A DNA stretch of 64,000 nt, from the NCBI GenBank assembly GCA_024401455.1, contig JAKSLA010000002.1, positions 1 through 64,000 on the forward strand, in the 5' to 3' direction. The notes beneath the pieces are model-generated. The model was given only the letters and a program-made list of their open reading frames with translations, was not told the DNA's origin and searched no databases. Source of the DNA: Paludibacteraceae bacterium (GTDB lineage: Bacteria > Bacteroidota > Bacteroidia > Bacteroidales > Paludibacteraceae). Within the stretch, counting starts at the first letter, position 1. The number at the start of each line of letters is the position of its first letter. The translations under genes were made by a program, and so were the position numbers. Shown in pieces: positions 62,569-64,000 of this stretch.

Positions 62569-64000
62569 TTAATCTTCCAAGAATATGTCAGCAACTGTGA
62601 TTTTGCCCCATTTGATTTTTGTCTTCTTCTGACTAACCTTCGTCTTGAAGGTTTCTGTGTCATTCTTCATTTGTAACGCTTTGTCTCCCTTCACGGCATC
62701 CTCAGGGAAGGAACCGTAAATGGAAACTTTATTTGCTGCGGCACATAGCGAGTTAATCTTTTCGCTTGGTGTGAAATGACCGGCAGCGACGTAAATGGAG
62801 GATGATTTTCCTTTGTTCTTTTGAACGAAGGCGTTGGCTGCTTCTATGGCCGCCTCCAAGGTCTCGAATGGTTGGTTCCATGTCATACCCGTGTTTTTGT
62901 CATCTCCACCATTGTCTTTGCCTTTGACATAAAAAACGCCTGGCTCTGTACAGATGTCCGAAATTCGGATCTCGTTTGATTTGATCATTACTTTTCGACC
63001 CTCGTTGTTTTCTCCTGTGGCTTCCAACCAATAAGTTCCTAATCCCACTTGGTTTAACTCTTTGCGGTTGGCTCCTTCGATATCCATGTAGTTGTTTACC
63101 CATTGGAATTTTACTTCTGTCAAACCGCAGACATCAGAGGTGAACGAAGCTTTGGTCTCTCCGTTTTTACATTGATAGTCGGTCGTTTTGATAGCGGTGA
63201 AATCCTCTTCGTATGCGCCGAAAGTGCATGAAAGGTTATTGCGGACATGACCTCTTTGGTCTGTTAATGCCTTTGGATTAGGCGCTCCCGCCTTGCCGAT
63301 GATGCCAATTTTGTTGGTCGGAATCATAACCATAGTGAAACCATCCGTTTTTTGCAACTTGTTCATTCCGTATCCCTTGAAGTTTGAGAGGAATTTCAAA
63401 TTGCTCAAACGGCTATTCATACTGGCTTCGGAAAACTCGCTGACATTCGGGAAGTTGTTCTCATAAACGTCGGCTTTTCCAGCGCACTCTACAATGGAAT
63501 TGTATATTTTCAATGAACCGTCCTCTTTGTAGAATTGGTCTGAGATGGTGCATGAATAGATGTTGAACCTTGGATTGGCTCCCACCATTCTTAATACCGA
63601 ACGTCCATGGTAACCGAATCCCTCCGGACAAGTGTTGTCGAGGAAGGTGGAGTTGTAGATGTTCACCGTTGGGCTCGCATTGTAACTCAAAACGGCAACA
63701 CCTCCGTAATATTGGGTGTTGTTGTTGGAGAACGTACAGTTCTTGATGTTTATCTCTCCCTCTGATTCGATACCGACGCAAGAACCGATTTGACCGCCGC
63801 TGTTGGAGGTGAAGGAGGTGTTTGTGATGTTTACCAAGTTCTTTCGGTGCTCGTTGCAACGTAAAAGAGAGATGGCCGTCATTGGCTTCTCTGATAATTT
63901 CTCAGCATGGAAACCTGTGATGGTGCAAGAGTCAATGCTGACTTCTGAGTTTTCGATAAGGAGGGCACGGCCGCCTATGTTCGCCTTTTTGAGGACTGAC
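62569..64000 (-). CDS. Right-handed beta-helix surface protein (partial, 5' end missing)
   Basis: At least 476 codons are open to the right edge, with no start codon needed inside the window. The first part is a right-handed parallel beta-helix with repeats such as VNITNTSFTSNSGGQIGSCV, INIKNCTFSNNNTQYYGGVAV and VNIYNSTFLDNTC. A Ig-like stretch follows (TTDYQCKNGETKASFTSDVC). The last 120 residues look like the beginning of another beta-helix (FYVKGKDNGGDDKNTGMTW, QPFETLEAAIEAA, IYVAAGHFTPSE) that stops early, and no type IX C-terminal sorting domain is present. It is probably exported and cut short, or it is anchored another way. Confidence 0.82.
   Translation of the reverse strand, partial: SVLKKANIGGRALLIENSEVSIDSCTITGFHAEKLSEKPMTAISLLRCNEHRKNLVNITNTSFTSNSGGQIGSCVGIESEGEINIKNCTFSNNNTQYYGGVAVLSYNASPTVNIYNSTFLDNTCPEGFGYHGRSVLRMVGANPRFNIYSCTISDQFYKEDGSLKIYNSIVECAGKADVYENNFPNVSEFSEASMNSRLSNLKFLSNFKGYGMNKLQKTDGFTMVMIPTNKIGIIGKAGAPNPKALTDQRGHVRNNLSCTFGAYEEDFTAIKTTDYQCKNGETKASFTSDVCGLTEVKFQWVNNYMDIEGANRKELNQVGLGTYWLEATGENNEGRKVMIKSNEIRISDICTEPGVFYVKGKDNGGDDKNTGMTWNQPFETLEAAIEAANAFVQKNKGKSSSIYVAAGHFTPSEKINSLCAAANKVSIYGSFPEDAVKGDKALQMKNDTETFKTKVSQKKTKIKWGKITVADIFLED

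Overview
The window is chromosomal DNA of a Bacteroidota bacterium, most likely of the order Bacteroidales. The evidence is a type IX secretion core (SprA/Sov, PorT), a PorP/SprF-like protein, two giant proteins with type B (CHU_C-like) sorting domains, RND and TolC efflux genes of Bacteroidales type, three Rpn-family nucleases, and many promoters of the Bacteroidota form TTTG, about 19 nt, TAnnTTTG. I cannot name the genus. No rRNA, tRNA, CRISPR array or insertion sequence was seen.

Layout. 0-1 kb: a split chromate transporter pair, cut by the left edge. 1.1-4.6 kb: a sulfur cluster (metY, a GNAT gene, cysK) with a divergent Lrp-type regulator. 4.7-10.9 kb: housekeeping and transport genes (mnmA, a LysR regulator divergent from an AspT/YidE-type transporter, ftsY, a second GNAT). 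11-14.8 kb: rtcB, porT and an Rpn-family gene with a repeat tail. 15.2-23.4 kb: ruvA followed by the 7.5-kb sprA. 23.5-32 kb: an OmpA-domain protein with a cysteine-rich head, a six-bladed propeller protein, and a five-gene efflux operon (TetR, TolC, adaptor, RND pump, small PII-like protein). 32.2-44.6 kb: one 12.2-kb gene for an exported protein of about 4,060 residues. 44.8-48 kb: rimO and two tandem, almost identical Rpn genes. 48.2-48.8 kb: a structured leader or small RNA with its own promoter and terminator, in front of a small HTH gene. 48.9-60 kb: an AT-richer block with a second giant adhesin-like gene (2,760 residues), a PorP/SprF-like gene overlapping its stop codon, and a SPOR-like lipoprotein. 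60.1-64 kb: a DUF4421 beta-barrel, a MATE exporter, and the 3' part of a beta-helix surface protein that runs off the right edge.

How the parts fit. SprA is the outer-membrane translocon of the type IX system and PorT is needed for its assembly, so this window carries two core parts and at least two very large clients. The second client is translationally coupled to its own SprF-like partner, as in SprB/SprF of Flavobacterium. The first has no partner beside it. The best candidates for something undescribed are the leader RNA at 48.28-48.56 kb, the giant adhesin/SprF/lipoprotein unit, and the tandem Rpn pair, whose bodies are identical while their tails diverge.
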